Positions 35,254 through 44,159 are shown, counted from the first letter of the stretch. The stretch: 64,000 bases of DNA from Streptomyces sp. NBC_00704 (GCF_036226605.1 NZ_CP109000.1:496001-560000), one strand, 5' to 3'. The notes: generated from the sequence alone by a model not told the origin. Translations and numbers: made by a program.

Positions 35254-36357
35254 GTGACCCTGGCGCCCGACCTGCCCCAGACGACCCTGACGCCCGAGGC
35301 GCCCGAGACACCCGTCGAGGTGTCCGCCGAGACGCCGCGCGAGCCGCTTTCCGCGCCCCTGTCGGACCTCGTGGCGCGCGACGCGCGCGAGTTCGGCGTC
35401 TACGCGCGCACCGGCGGATGGGCCTTCGGCCTGATGGTGGCGCGCAGCGTCCGGCCCGGCGGACAGGGCGCCGGCGAGACGCCCAAGGTGTCGGCGAGGG
35501 AGTTCGCGGAACTGGCGGGCTGCTCCCCCGAGCGCGTCATGCGCTACTACAAGGCGTGGGACCGGGCCGCCGACGACGGTCTGGTCCCGCACTTCGAGGA
35601 GCTGGCGCCGGGCCAGGAGGTGGAGCTGCCGGACGCCGACGTGTGGCTCGGCTACTACGTCTCGCGTTCCGGCGCCGCCTCCGAGCGCGGCGCCGCGATC
35701 GCGCAGGCCGCCGAGGCCGAGGGCATCCGCCCGACGAAGGCGCTGGAGGTCGCGGAGAACCCCACCGCGCTGCGCGCCGCGATCCTGGCGGACCCCTCGA
35801 CCGCCCGCGCGGCCCGCGCCGCCCTCCTGGACCGCGTGCGGGAGGACCCGGACCTCCAGACGGAGCTGGCGCGGGACGTGGTGCGCACCGACGACCTGAA
35901 GAAGGCCGTGGCGAGCGAGAGCCGCTCGGCCGACCGGATCGGGTACGTCCGGCAGATCGCCGAGTCGGGCATGATCAGGACTCCCGCGGGCCAGACCGTG
36001 GACGCGCCCGTCGAGGTGCGCCAGGAGGCCGAGCGGCATCTGTCCCTGCTCGACGAACTGGACGACGACGAGGACGCCGGCGAGTGGGCGAGCGAGGCCT
36101 ACGACACCATGAAGTCACTGGTCGTGGAGACCGTCGAGGCCGATCCCGGCCTGCGCGTCCAGGAACGGCGCACGAAGTTCTACAGCGGCCTGCAACGGGC
36201 GACCAGGGTCTTCGAGGAGCTCACCTTCGACGACGTCGACACGCGGGAGTTCTACGAGGACGACATGGTGCAGCGGCTGGAAGAGCTCCAGCAGGCGATC
36301 GGCACCTGCATCGCCGCGCTGCGCGGGGCCCGCGGCGACGCACCCGAAACCGGATGA
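35254..36357 (+). CDS. Conserved hypothetical protein with possible HTH
   Basis: I do not recognise a named family. It is a 367-residue acidic, soluble protein. Residues 1-35 are Pro/Thr/Glu-rich and probably disordered. Residues 38-130 hold a helix-turn-helix-like segment (VSAREFAELAGCSPERVMRY) and WLGYYVSRSGAASERG. Residues 145-210 are Ala-rich helices. The C-terminal part (VQERRTKFYSGLQRATRVFE) is helical and acidic. The layout recalls plasmid or chromosomal partition-type DNA-binding proteins, but I cannot confirm that. The gene is monocistronic, begins with GTG after AGGAGAG and has a repeat-bearing leader. Confidence 0.75.
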   Translation: MTLAPDLPQTTLTPEAPETPVEVSAETPREPLSAPLSDLVARDAREFGVYARTGGWAFGLMVARSVRPGGQGAGETPKVSAREFAELAGCSPERVMRYYKAWDRAADDGLVPHFEELAPGQEVELPDADVWLGYYVSRSGAASERGAAIAQAAEAEGIRPTKALEVAENPTALRAAILADPSTARAARAALLDRVREDPDLQTELARDVVRTDDLKKAVASESRSADRIGYVRQIAESGMIRTPAGQTVDAPVEVRQEAERHLSLLDELDDDEDAGEWASEAYDTMKSLVVETVEADPGLRVQERRTKFYSGLQRATRVFEELTFDDVDTREFYEDDMVQRLEELQQAIGTCIAALRGARGDAPETG

Positions 36358-36398
36358 CCCGCCCGGGCCGGCCCCGGGTGCGCTGCCGCGGCCGCGCT

Positions 36399-36420
36399 CC
36401 GGAGCCCGGCCCGGCTCCGG
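36399..36420. terminator. Hairpin between convergent genes
   Basis: CCGGAGCC (36399-36406) and GGCTCCGG (36413-36420) form a perfect 8-bp stem with a 6-base loop, between the stops of convergent genes at 36357 and 36434. Probably a shared terminator. Confidence 0.65.
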
Positions 36421-36433
36421 GCCGTCGTCCGGT

Positions 36434-36931
36434 TCAGTTCGTGGTGTAGCGGCGCCGGGTCCACAGGGGCACCACGAACCAGCACAGCCCGTACCACGAG
36501 ACCACGCCCGCGACGAGCCAGGGCACGAAGGCGTCGTGGGTGGCCACGCGCAGGATCAGCAGCAGCGACGCGGTCATGGTGGCGAGCAGCAGGATCAGAC
36601 CGACGAGGGTCATCCTGGACGCCACCTGCACCGTCTGCGGTTTGACCCGCCGCCCCGAGACGAGCCGGTGCAGCGACACCGGGCCGATGAGGGCGCCGGT
36701 CGCACACGCCCCCAGGACCACGGTCACGATGTAGATGACCTTGTCCACGTCCTGCAGGTCCGCGTAGCGCGGGGTGAAGACGACGGTCAGCAGAAAGCCG
36801 AAGAGGATCTGTACGCCCGTCTGGGCGACGCGGATCTCCTGGAGGAGCTCCACCCACATCCGGTCGGCTCTCTCCTCCTGGGTCTCGTTGCGCCCCGTGC
36901 GCCGCTCGGCGTCCGTCCCCGTGTCCGTCAC
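36434..36931 (-). CDS. DUF6328-like membrane protein
   Basis: A 165-residue protein with an acidic cytosolic head, then four hydrophobic segments at about residues 42-58, 66-85, 108-130 and 138-158. The signature ELLQEIRVAQTGVQILFGFL just before TM1 is what I associate with the actinobacterial DUF6328 family. Function is unknown. The GTG start is at 36931. It is followed by no gene in the same direction and is probably monocistronic. Confidence 0.8.
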   Translation of the reverse strand: MTDTGTDAERRTGRNETQEERADRMWVELLQEIRVAQTGVQILFGFLLTVVFTPRYADLQDVDKVIYIVTVVLGACATGALIGPVSLHRLVSGRRVKPQTVQVASRMTLVGLILLLATMTASLLLILRVATHDAFVPWLVAGVVSWYGLCWFVVPLWTRRRYTTN

Positions 36932-37027
36932 TTTTGCCGTCCTCCCGATTCCGGGTGGTCCCTCGACCCCCTCGTCCTCGCGAGTACCCCGTGAACGGCG
37001 GTTTTCGCAGGTCGCCGCCGCGTTCGT

Positions 37028-38011
37028 CTACCAGCGTCCCTCGACCTGGTCCTTGATGCGCCGGTCGTAGAGGTCGCGCACGGCCGCGAGGGTCTGCTCG
37101 GAGAGTTCGGGCAGTCGGGCGGCGGCCGCGTTGGCGCGGGCCTGCTCCGGCGAGCGGGCGCCCGGGATCACCGTGGTCACGCCGGGCTGCTGGACGATCC
37201 AGCGCAGGGCGAGCTGGGCCGGGGTGTACCCGTCGGGGGCCAGGGCCGCGAACTCGACGGCGGCCTCGACGCCGGTCGTGTAGTCGACGCCGGAGAACGT
37301 CTCGCCCTGGTCGAAGGCCTCGCCGTGCCGGTTGTAGGCGCGGTGGTCGTTCTCCGGGAACACGGTGTCGGCCGTGTACTTGCCGGAGAGCAGGCCGGAG
37401 GCGAGCGGGACGCGGGCGATGATGCCGACGCCGGCCGCGCGGGCCGCCGGGAGCACCTCGTACAGGGGCTTCAGACGGAAGGGGTTGAGGATGATCTGCA
37501 CGCTCGCCACGCCGGGCCGGGCGATCGCGGTGAGGGCCTCGGCGCAGGTCTCCACGCTGACGCCATAGTGCGCGATGCGCTCCTCCTCGACGAGCGTGTC
37601 GAGGGCGTCGAACACCTCGTCGGAGGAGTAGACGGGGGTCGGCGGGCAGTGCAGCTGGACCAGGTCGATCCGGTCGACGCCGAGGTTGCGGCGGGAACGG
37701 TCGTTCCAGGCGCGGAAGTTGTCGAGCACGTAGTTCTCGGGGATCTGGTCGACCCGGCGGCCCATCTTGGTGGCGACCAGCACGTGCAGGTCGGGGCGGC
37801 CGCTGAGGAAGGCGGCGATGGTCTGCTCGCTGCGGCCGTCGCCGTAGACGTCGGCGGTGTCGAAGAAGGTGACTCCCGACTCGGCCGCCGCCTCCAGGAC
37901 CGCCAGTGCCTCCTTGTCGTCGACGTCACCCCAGTCCGCGCCCAGCTGCCAGGTGCCGAGACCGACGACGGATGCGTGCTGACCAGACCTACCGAATTCG
38001 CGCTCGTCCAT
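37028..38011 (-). CDS. Aldo/keto reductase
   Basis: A 327-residue TIM-barrel NADPH-dependent aldo/keto reductase. The catalytic tetrad positions are visible: Asp and Tyr in FFDTADVYGDGRSE, the Lys in LVATKMGRR and the His in IDLVQLHCPP. The cofactor-binding end reads VIPGARSPEQARANAAAARL. It is typical in length. The ATG start is at 38011. It lies downstream of the TetR gene of the MFS operon on the same strand but is separated from it by a probable terminator. Confidence 0.92.
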   Translation of the reverse strand: MDEREFGRSGQHASVVGLGTWQLGADWGDVDDKEALAVLEAAAESGVTFFDTADVYGDGRSEQTIAAFLSGRPDLHVLVATKMGRRVDQIPENYVLDNFRAWNDRSRRNLGVDRIDLVQLHCPPTPVYSSDEVFDALDTLVEEERIAHYGVSVETCAEALTAIARPGVASVQIILNPFRLKPLYEVLPAARAAGVGIIARVPLASGLLSGKYTADTVFPENDHRAYNRHGEAFDQGETFSGVDYTTGVEAAVEFAALAPDGYTPAQLALRWIVQQPGVTTVIPGARSPEQARANAAAARLPELSEQTLAAVRDLYDRRIKDQVEGRW

Positions 38012-38059
38012 GGCGTCAGTCTGTCATCCGGTGCCCGGGGACGCGGCCCCGGCCACCCT

Positions 38060-38076
38060 CCCGCGGCCGCCGCGGG
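38060..38076. terminator. Short GC hairpin after tetR
   Basis: CCCGCGG-CCG-CCGCGGG at 38060-38076 is a perfect 7-bp stem with a 3-base loop, directly after the leftward TetR gene stop at 38083. It probably ends the MFS-TetR transcript. Confidence 0.6.
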
Positions 38077-38082
38077 TGCGGC

Positions 38083-38721
38083 TCACTTCCCGGCCGGCTC
38101 GGACGGGGGCCGCGGGGCGGGGCCGTCGAGGTGCGCCTGCACGGTGGGCCCGTACCGGTCGACGACGTCCTCGACCGGCATCGCCCGCAGGGCGGCGCCG
38201 CGTGCGATGCCGAACATCACGCCGAGGCCGAGCAGCGCGGCGACGGCGAGTTCCGCGCGCACGGCCGGGTCAGGGCCGGTGAGGCGGGCGGCGAGCCGCT
38301 CGGTGACCTGGGCGCGGAAGTTGGCGCGCAGGACGTCGCCGTGCTCGCCGTGCAGGGGCGCGAAGGCGATGCGCAGCACGGGGTCGGCGCCGCGTTCGCG
38401 CTGACTGACCAGCACGTGGCGGACCATGTGCCGGCCCAGCTCGGCCGGCGGGGCGTCGAGCAGGGCGCGGGCGTCCTCCTCGAAGGACATGACGCGGGCG
38501 AAGAGGGCGTCCTTGTTGCCGAAGTACTTCACCACCAGCGGTGCGCTCACTCCGGCGCGCTCGGCGACCGCCTTGAGGGTGAGGTCGGCGTGCGCCTGTC
38601 GGGCGAGGAGGTGCCGGGCGGCGTGCAGGATGGCCGCTTTGGTGGCCTCGGCGTCGCGCCGGCCCGGGGGCTGCGCGGCGCCGGGGCCGGGGGCGTCCGG
38701 TGGGGTGCTCACGGCGCTCAT
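38083..38721 (-). CDS. TetR family regulator of the MFS operon
   Basis: A 212-residue TetR-type repressor. The DNA-binding domain is LTLKAVAERAGVSAPLVVKY with KYFGNKDALF after it, and a helical ligand domain follows. The ATG at 38721 overlaps the MFS stop as ATGA, so it is translated from the MFS message. A double palindromic operator overlaps the promoter of that message (40295-40333), so this protein very likely represses its own operon, including the exporter, until a transported compound releases it. Binding is inferred. Confidence 0.92.
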   Translation of the reverse strand: MSAVSTPPDAPGPGAAQPPGRRDAEATKAAILHAARHLLARQAHADLTLKAVAERAGVSAPLVVKYFGNKDALFARVMSFEEDARALLDAPPAELGRHMVRHVLVSQRERGADPVLRIAFAPLHGEHGDVLRANFRAQVTERLAARLTGPDPAVRAELAVAALLGLGVMFGIARGAALRAMPVEDVVDRYGPTVQAHLDGPAPRPPSEPAGK

Positions 38722-40202
38722 GCTCCCCCGGTGGCCCCGTCGCTCACCGGCCGGGGGCGGCTCCGGGCGGGCGGCGGGTCGTCCGGGGCGGAGTCGCCGG
38801 GGATGGTGAGCGCCATGGCGCAGGCCGCGAGCGCCACCGCGCCCGCCACGGCGAAGGCCACCAGATAGCCGTGCAGCGTCGGCACGGGCCGTCCGCCGAC
38901 GAGGCCGGTGTGGTGCACGAGCACGGCGGCGACGGCCGCGCTGGAGACCGCCTGGCCGATGGTGCGCATCAGGACGTTCACGCCGTTCGCCGAGGCGGTC
39001 TGTCCGGGCGGGACGGCGCGCAGGATGAGCGCGGGCAGCGCCGAGTAGGCGAGGGTGGTCCCGGTGGCGACGACGGTCGCCCCCACCATGATCATCCACA
39101 GTTCGCGGCTGTCGGCGACGCGCAGCGCGTAGCCGGAGGCGATGACGGCGGCGCCCAGGGCGAGGGTGACGCGCGGGCCGCGGGCCTCGGAGATGCGGGC
39201 CGAGACCGGTGAGAAGAGCAGCATGGTGATGCCGCCGGGCAGCAGGCACAGCCCGGTCTGGACGATGGACAGCCCGAGTCCGTACCCGCTCGCCTTCGGG
39301 GCCTGTACGAGCTGGGCGGTGACCAGCGAGTTGGCGTAGAAGGCGAAGCCGGTCAGGAGCGCGGCCAGGTGGGACAGGCCGACCCTGGGCCGGGACACCA
39401 GGCGCAGGTCGACCAGCGGCCGCGGCGCGCGCAGCTGCTGCCGGCTCCACAGGGCGAGGACGACGGCCGAGCACAGGAAGAGGCCGAGGACCCGGGCGCT
39501 CGTCCAGCCCCACTGGCCGCCCTGGGACACGGCGAGGAGGAGGCAGATCAGCCCGGCGGCCAGTGCCAGCGCGCCGGTGACGTCGAACCGGCCGGGCTCG
39601 CGGACGGGCGACTCGGGCACCGCCCACCGGATCAGAGCGACGCCGGTCGCTCCCAGGGCGGCGGTCACCCAGAACATGACGTGCCAGTTCGCGTACTGCA
39701 CGACCACGGCGGCCGCGGGCAGCCCCAGCGCGGCGCCGATGCCGACGGTGGAGCTCATCAGGGCCACGGCGGAGCCGCGCCGGTGCGGAGGCAGTTCGTC
39801 GCGCAGGATGCTGATGGACAGCGGGACGACGGAGGACGCGGCGCCCTGGAGGGCGCGCGCCGCGATCAGGATGCCGATGTCGGAGGTGAGGGCGCAGATC
39901 ACCGAGCCGGCGGTCATCAGGGCGAACGACAGGAGCAGCACCCGGCGCTTGCCGTACATGTCGCCGGCCCGGCCGAGGACGGGGGTGAGGACCGCGCCGG
40001 ACAGCAGCGAGGCGGTGACCATCCAGGAGACGGCGCCCGCGGAGGCTCCGGTCAGCCGGGGCAGGTCGGGAAGCAGCGGGACGACGACGGTCTGCATGAC
40101 CGCCATGAGGATGCCGCAGTACGCCAGGACCGGGATGGTGAGCCGGGCCCGCAGGCCGCCGGGCTCCCCGGCCGGGGCGGATATCGGAGCGTGCGACGCC
40201 AT
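38718..40202 (-). CDS. MFS multidrug exporter, DHA2 (14-TM) type
   Basis: A 494-residue transporter with about 14 hydrophobic segments. Family features: motif A-like GRAGDMYGKRRVLLL after TM2, the RALQGAASSVVPLSISILRD segment with motif B, and GIGAALGLPAAAVVVQY matching motif C of drug-proton antiporters. Export of a toxic or self-made compound is likely. The ATG at 40202 is preferred because GGAG is five bases upstream; GTG at 40208 overlaps it. It is the first gene of an operon with the TetR gene, under a palindromic operator. Confidence 0.92.
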   Translation of the reverse strand: MASHAPISAPAGEPGGLRARLTIPVLAYCGILMAVMQTVVVPLLPDLPRLTGASAGAVSWMVTASLLSGAVLTPVLGRAGDMYGKRRVLLLSFALMTAGSVICALTSDIGILIAARALQGAASSVVPLSISILRDELPPHRRGSAVALMSSTVGIGAALGLPAAAVVVQYANWHVMFWVTAALGATGVALIRWAVPESPVREPGRFDVTGALALAAGLICLLLAVSQGGQWGWTSARVLGLFLCSAVVLALWSRQQLRAPRPLVDLRLVSRPRVGLSHLAALLTGFAFYANSLVTAQLVQAPKASGYGLGLSIVQTGLCLLPGGITMLLFSPVSARISEARGPRVTLALGAAVIASGYALRVADSRELWMIMVGATVVATGTTLAYSALPALILRAVPPGQTASANGVNVLMRTIGQAVSSAAVAAVLVHHTGLVGGRPVPTLHGYLVAFAVAGAVALAACAMALTIPGDSAPDDPPPARSRPRPVSDGATGGA

Positions 40203-40294
40203 GGACACTCCAGCGGCCGGTGCGACGACCGGTCACGGTGCACACGCGAGCACGCGAACGTTTGGCTGCGGGGCCGCGGGCACACGTGACCGAG

Positions 40295-40337
40295 GTGAAT
40301 GGGAATTCACCGTAGCAGTGAATTCCCATTCACCCAA
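40295..40337 (-). promoter_or_regulatory. Double-palindrome TetR operator overlapping a promoter
   Basis: GTGAATGGGAATTCAC (40295-40310) and GTGAATTCCCATTCAC (40318-40333) are exact reverse complements across CGTAGCA. Each arm is itself a palindrome, GTGAAT-N4-ATTCAC, so there are two sites with centres 23 bases apart. On the minus strand TTGGGT (40332-40337) and TACGGT (40309-40314) are separated by 17 bases and fit a vegetative promoter for the MFS-TetR operon. Repressor bound to either palindrome would block it. Confidence 0.88.
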
Positions 40338-40397
40338 GGGCGCTCCGTCGGTCCGCGAGGACCGGGACGGCCAGGAGGGCCAGGAGGGCCGGGACGG

Positions 40398-41615
40398 TCA
40401 TTCGCGGGAGCTGAGCGCGCGTGCGTGCGCGCCGCGTGCCAGCTTCGGCCCCAGCCAGCGCTTGAACCGGCGCAGCGTCTCCAGCCGTCCGGCCGCCCGG
40501 TCGAGCCGGTAGTACAGCTGGGGCGGCACATAGGGCAGCAGGGGCGAGTGGCGCTGGCCGAGCAGCGCGAACATCTGCTCCGGGGGCAGGTCGATGTAGC
40601 GGGTCAGGTTCTCGTACCACTGCGCGCTGTAGCGGGCGGCGCTCTGCGGGGAGAGCAGCGCGGAGCGGCGCTCGCCTTCGTAGTGGGCCAGTGCGCGCGG
40701 CAGGTCGGGACTTTCGCGGAGCGCCTCGGCCAGGGCGATGGCGTCCTCCAGGGCGAGGGTGGTGCCGGCGCCGATCGAGTAGTGCGTGGTGTGGGCGGCG
40801 TCGCCGAGGAGGACGAGGCGGTCCCGGCGCCAGGTGCGGTTGGTGAGGGTGCGGAAGGTCAGCCAGGGGGAGCCGCCGTCGGAGGCGGCGCGGCCGACGA
40901 GGGGGTGGCCGTCGAGGATGTGCGCGAAGTGCTTCTCCAGTGCGGCGAGGCTGTCGGCCTCGCTCGCCCGGTCGAGGCCGAGTCCGGCCAGGGTCTCGGG
41001 CGCGCACTCGATGACGCAGGTGCTCTGCTCGGCACTGAACGGGTAGCCGTAGCACCAGATCCAGCCGTGCTCGGTCTCGACGAAGGCGAACGTGAAGGAG
41101 TCGAAGACCTTGCTCGTGCCGAGCCAGACGTAGCGGTTGCGGCCCGGTGTGAGGGCGGCGCCGAAGTCCTGCGCGTAACGGGAGCGAAGGGCGCTGTGGA
41201 CGCCGTCGCCCGCCACGACCAGATCGGCGTCCGGGAGGTCGTCCGCGGTGATCTCGCTCTCGTACTCCAGGCGGACGCCGAGGGCGCGGGCGCGGGCGGC
41301 GAGCAGTTCCAGCAGCCGGTGGCGGCCGATGCCGTGCCCTTCGTCGCCGGGCTGACGGGTGGCCAGGTCCCGTACGTGGGCGACGCCTTCGTTCCAGCGG
41401 ACGGAGTGCTTCTCGATCGCCTCCGCCGACTCCGGGTCGCAGGCGCGGAGTTTGTCGAGCAGTCCCTGCCAGTAGGTGACGCCCCAGCCGTAGGTCGAGC
41501 CCTCCGGGTCGCGTTCGTGGACGGTGACGTCGTGGGACGGGTCCTGAAGCTTGAGCAGGATCGAGAGATACAGGCCGGCGGGCCCGCCGCCGACACAGGC
41601 GACCTTCACGCGCAC
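40398..41615 (-). CDS. FAD-dependent monooxygenase (PHBH-like)
   Basis: A 405-residue group A flavin hydroxylase. Motifs: VKVACVGGGPAGLYLSILLK (FAD ADP part), VVAGDGVHSALR (the DG motif) and LVLLGDAAHTTHYSIGAGTT (GD motif). It resembles anthraniloyl-CoA-type and other aromatic hydroxylases of actinomycetes; the substrate is unknown. Two GTG starts are possible, 41615 and 41609; GGGGG upstream fits the second better. It lies alone, with the operator of the MFS operon beyond its 3' end and the tyrosinase promoter beyond its 5' end. Confidence 0.9.
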   Translation of the reverse strand: MRVKVACVGGGPAGLYLSILLKLQDPSHDVTVHERDPEGSTYGWGVTYWQGLLDKLRACDPESAEAIEKHSVRWNEGVAHVRDLATRQPGDEGHGIGRHRLLELLAARARALGVRLEYESEITADDLPDADLVVAGDGVHSALRSRYAQDFGAALTPGRNRYVWLGTSKVFDSFTFAFVETEHGWIWCYGYPFSAEQSTCVIECAPETLAGLGLDRASEADSLAALEKHFAHILDGHPLVGRAASDGGSPWLTFRTLTNRTWRRDRLVLLGDAAHTTHYSIGAGTTLALEDAIALAEALRESPDLPRALAHYEGERRSALLSPQSAARYSAQWYENLTRYIDLPPEQMFALLGQRHSPLLPYVPPQLYYRLDRAAGRLETLRRFKRWLGPKLARGAHARALSSRE

Positions 41616-41963
41616 CCCCAGGGGTTACCGTTCGTGGTGGATTGACGACGCAGGGTAGCAGTGCGGGAGCCGGGCGCTTGTCGCCCCTCGCGTCCGATCG
41701 CGCCACTTTTCGCACGTGAGCCACACCACCGGCGGAGCGGGGCCGCGCGAAAGTCCACCGAAAGCGGGGTCCCGGCACGAAGGAATTGCCCCTTCCGCCG
41801 CGATCGGGACCGTCGCGGGACAAGATCATCTTCGTTCAACACTGTACGACATGTAATCGATTGTCCGGATCGCGGCCAACCGGCCGGAGGCGATTTCCCC
41901 GCCTCTCCACGCCGCAGATAGGCATGCGGAGTCGTCAACCGAACGCACTCCAGGAGGTCCCGC
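41616..41963. other. Region between FAD monooxygenase and melC1 genes
   Basis: A gene-free divergent promoter region. The stretch 41820-41870 is AT-richer than its surroundings (TTCAACACTGTACGACATGT) and is the best place for the melC promoter, but I see no canonical hexamer pair. No long palindrome was seen. Confidence 0.4.
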
Positions 41964-42362
41964 ATGCCGGAACTCAGCCGTCGTCGCGCACTCACCGCGG
42001 CGGCCGTCGTCGCCGGTGCCCCGTTCGCCGCCGCCACCGCCGCCCGCGCCGCCGAGCCGCACCACGACTCCCACGGCGGCTCCCACGACCCCCACGGGTC
42101 CCACGGCTCCCCCGAGTCCTTCGACGAGGTCTACCGGGGCCGCCGCATACAGGGCCGGCCCGCCACCGGGGGCGGGCACCACCACGGCGGCGGCTACGCC
42201 GTGTACGTCGACGGGGTGGAGCTGCACGTGATGCGCAACGCCGACGGCTCCTGGATCAGCGTGGTCAGCCACTACGACCCGGTCTCCACGCCGAGGGCCG
42301 CCGCCCGCGCCGCGGTCGACGAGTTGCAGGGCGCCCGGCTCGAACCGTTCCCGGCCGGCTGA
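41964..42362 (+). CDS. melC1: Tyrosinase cofactor MelC1
   Basis: A 132-residue Tat-exported copper chaperone for tyrosinase. The twin-arginine-like signal is [20 protein letters not shown] with cleavage after about residue 30. Then comes a His-rich, disordered stretch ([25 protein letters not shown]) and the conserved [20 protein letters not shown] domain. MelC1 delivers copper to apotyrosinase and carries it through the Tat pathway, as MelC2 has no signal. The melC2 gene follows 47 bases later. Confidence 0.96.
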   Translation: MPELSRRRALTAAAVVAGAPFAAATAARAAEPHHDSHGGSHDPHGSHGSPESFDEVYRGRRIQGRPATGGGHHHGGGYAVYVDGVELHVMRNADGSWISVVSHYDPVSTPRAAARAAVDELQGARLEPFPAG

Positions 42363-42409
42363 CCCGGCGCCGTCCGCCCTCCTCTCCCGCACTCTTGGAG
42401 CTCCGCACC

Positions 42410-43267
42410 ATGACCGTCCGCAAGAACCAGGCGTCCCTGACCTCCGACGAGAAGCGGCGTTTCGTCGACGCCCTCCTCGAACTCAAGCGCAACGGCCGCT
42501 ACGACGCCTTCGTCACCACCCACAACGCGTTCATCCTCGGCGACACCGACAACGGCGAGCGCACCGGCCACCGTTCACCGTCGTTCCTGCCCTGGCACCG
42601 CAGATTCCTGCTGGAGTTCGAGCGGGCGCTTCAGTCCGTGGACGCGTCGGTGGCGCTGCCCTACTGGGACTGGTCCACCGACCGTTCGCCCCGCTCGTCG
42701 CTGTGGGCGCCCGACTTCCTCGGCGGCAGCGGACGCAGCCGGGACGGGCAGGTGATGGACGGTCCGTTCGCCGCCTCGGCGGGCCGCTGGCCCATCAACG
42801 TGCGGGTGGACGGGCGCACTTATCTGCGGCGCGCGCTGGGGGCGGGGGTGCGCGAGCTGCCGACCCGGTCCGAGGTCGACTCGGTGCTGGCGATGCCGAC
42901 GTACGACATGGCGCCCTGGAACAGCGCCTCCGACGGCTTCCGCAACCATCTGGAGGGCTGGCGCGGGGTCAATCTGCACAACCGGGTCCATGTGTGGGTC
43001 GGCGGCCAGATGGCCACCGGGGTCTCCCCCAACGACCCGGTGTTCTGGCTGCACCACGCCTTCATCGACAGGCTGTGGGCCCAGTGGCAGCGCCGGCACC
43101 CGGGATCCGCCTACGTGCCGAACGGCGCGACGCCGGACGTCGTCGACCTGCACGAGACGATGAAGCCGTGGAACGACACCGCCCCGGCGGACCTGCTCGA
43201 CCACACGGCGTTCTACACCTTCGACGCCCTCGACGCGGACCGGCCGTCCCCCGCCTCCGCCCGCTGA
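42410..43267 (+). CDS. melC2: Tyrosinase MelC2
   Basis: A 285-residue type 3 copper monophenol monooxygenase that makes melanin from tyrosine. All six copper ligands are at the positions known from Streptomyces tyrosinase: His38, His54 and His63 for CuA (TTHNAF, TGHRSP, PWHRRF) and His190, His194 and His216 for CuB (LHNRVHVW, WLHHAFID). There is no signal peptide, as expected for an enzyme exported with MelC1. GGAG is nine bases before the ATG at 42410. Forms an operon with melC1. Confidence 0.98.
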   Translation: MTVRKNQASLTSDEKRRFVDALLELKRNGRYDAFVTTHNAFILGDTDNGERTGHRSPSFLPWHRRFLLEFERALQSVDASVALPYWDWSTDRSPRSSLWAPDFLGGSGRSRDGQVMDGPFAASAGRWPINVRVDGRTYLRRALGAGVRELPTRSEVDSVLAMPTYDMAPWNSASDGFRNHLEGWRGVNLHNRVHVWVGGQMATGVSPNDPVFWLHHAFIDRLWAQWQRRHPGSAYVPNGATPDVVDLHETMKPWNDTAPADLLDHTAFYTFDALDADRPSPASAR

Positions 43268-43345
43268 CCGCCGCCCCCGGCCGGCGGCGTGCTCACCGTG
43301 TCCGGAGTTTCATCGAGGACCGCGGTCCGGCGACCGGCGGCCGGC

Positions 43346-43370
43346 GCGGTGCGGTGCAGTGCAGTGCGGT
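43346..43370. repeat. 5-bp microsatellite GCRGT
   Basis: Five tandem 5-base units (GCGGT, GCGGT, GCAGT, GCAGT, GCGGT) lie in the gap between melC2 and the convergent RNase H gene. No function is evident. Confidence 0.6.
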
Positions 43371-43387
43371 GACGGCCGCGCGCACGC

Positions 43388-44098
43388 TCAACCGGCGTCC
43401 GCCGTACGGCACTCCGGGTGTCCCCAGCCCTGCGCGTTCTTGGCGATGTCCTCGCCCGCCGCGTAGGGGCGGCCGCACTGACAGCGGCCCGGGAACTTGG
43501 CCTTGATCGTGCGCGAGGACGAACCGCCGCTCCGCCGGGACGACGTGTTCCCGGCGGGGCGGCCGTTCTTGGGTCCGGACGACTTCGGGGTGTCCGGCGA
43601 GGCGGGCGGCTCGGGGGAACCCAGCTCGCTGCCGGCCGGCTCCTGGACGATCGCGGCCTGGCTGGCGGCGCGGTCGGCGAAGTCGTTGAGCGGGTCGCCG
43701 TCGACCTGGTGGGCGGGCACGTAGCGGAAGTCGACCGAGCGCCCGTCGAGCAGCCCGTCGATGCGCACCACCAGTTCCTGGTTGGCGACCGGCTTGCCCG
43801 CGGACGTCTTCCAGCCGTTGCGCTTCCAGCCGGGCAGCCAGGTGGTGACGGCCTTCATGGCGTACTGGGAGTCCATGCGGACCTCCAGCGGCACGGCCGG
43901 GTCGGTAGCCGCCAGGAGGCGTTCCAGCGCGGTGAGTTCGGCGACGTTGTTGGTGGCTCTGCCGAGCGGGCCCGCCTCCCAGCGGGCCGGCGCCTCGGCG
44001 TCGTCCGCGACCACCCACGCCCAGGCCGCCGGACCCGGGTTCCCCTTCGAGGCCCCGTCGCACGCGGCCACCACTCGTTCACGCATGCGCACGATCAT
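43388..44098 (-). CDS. Ribonuclease HI with C-terminal zinc-ribbon-like tail
   Basis: A 236-residue RNase H type 1. Catalytic residues are Asp14 (ACDGASKGNPGPAAWAW), Glu54 (NNVAELTALERLL), Asp76 (RMDSQYAMKA) and an Asp in DFADRAA near 141. The RNase H domain ends near residue 148; a Ser/Pro-rich linker follows and the last 35 residues hold a Cys/His pattern CQCGRPYAAGEDI ... GHPEC that could bind zinc. It removes RNA from RNA-DNA hybrids. Starts at 44098 or 44086 are both possible; neither has a strong ribosome binding site. Confidence 0.88.
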   Translation of the reverse strand: MIVRMRERVVAACDGASKGNPGPAAWAWVVADDAEAPARWEAGPLGRATNNVAELTALERLLAATDPAVPLEVRMDSQYAMKAVTTWLPGWKRNGWKTSAGKPVANQELVVRIDGLLDGRSVDFRYVPAHQVDGDPLNDFADRAASQAAIVQEPAGSELGSPEPPASPDTPKSSGPKNGRPAGNTSSRRSGGSSSRTIKAKFPGRCQCGRPYAAGEDIAKNAQGWGHPECRTADAG

Positions 44099-44116
44099 GC
44101 CATGGGCCCTCGACGG

Positions 44117-44136
44117 CCCCGGCCGCGCGGCCGGGG
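44117..44136. terminator. 20-bp perfect palindrome
   Basis: CCCCGGCCGCGCGGCCGGGG is its own reverse complement. It lies 24 bases after the stop of the leftward VOC gene and just upstream of the RNase H gene, so it probably terminates the VOC transcript. Confidence 0.6.
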
Positions 44137-44159
44137 TGTACGGTCCGCCGGCCGTGGGG

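Noticed and set aside
41964..43267. A novel copper enzyme system
   Set aside because: All six copper ligands and the MelC1 partner match the classical Streptomyces tyrosinase operon.
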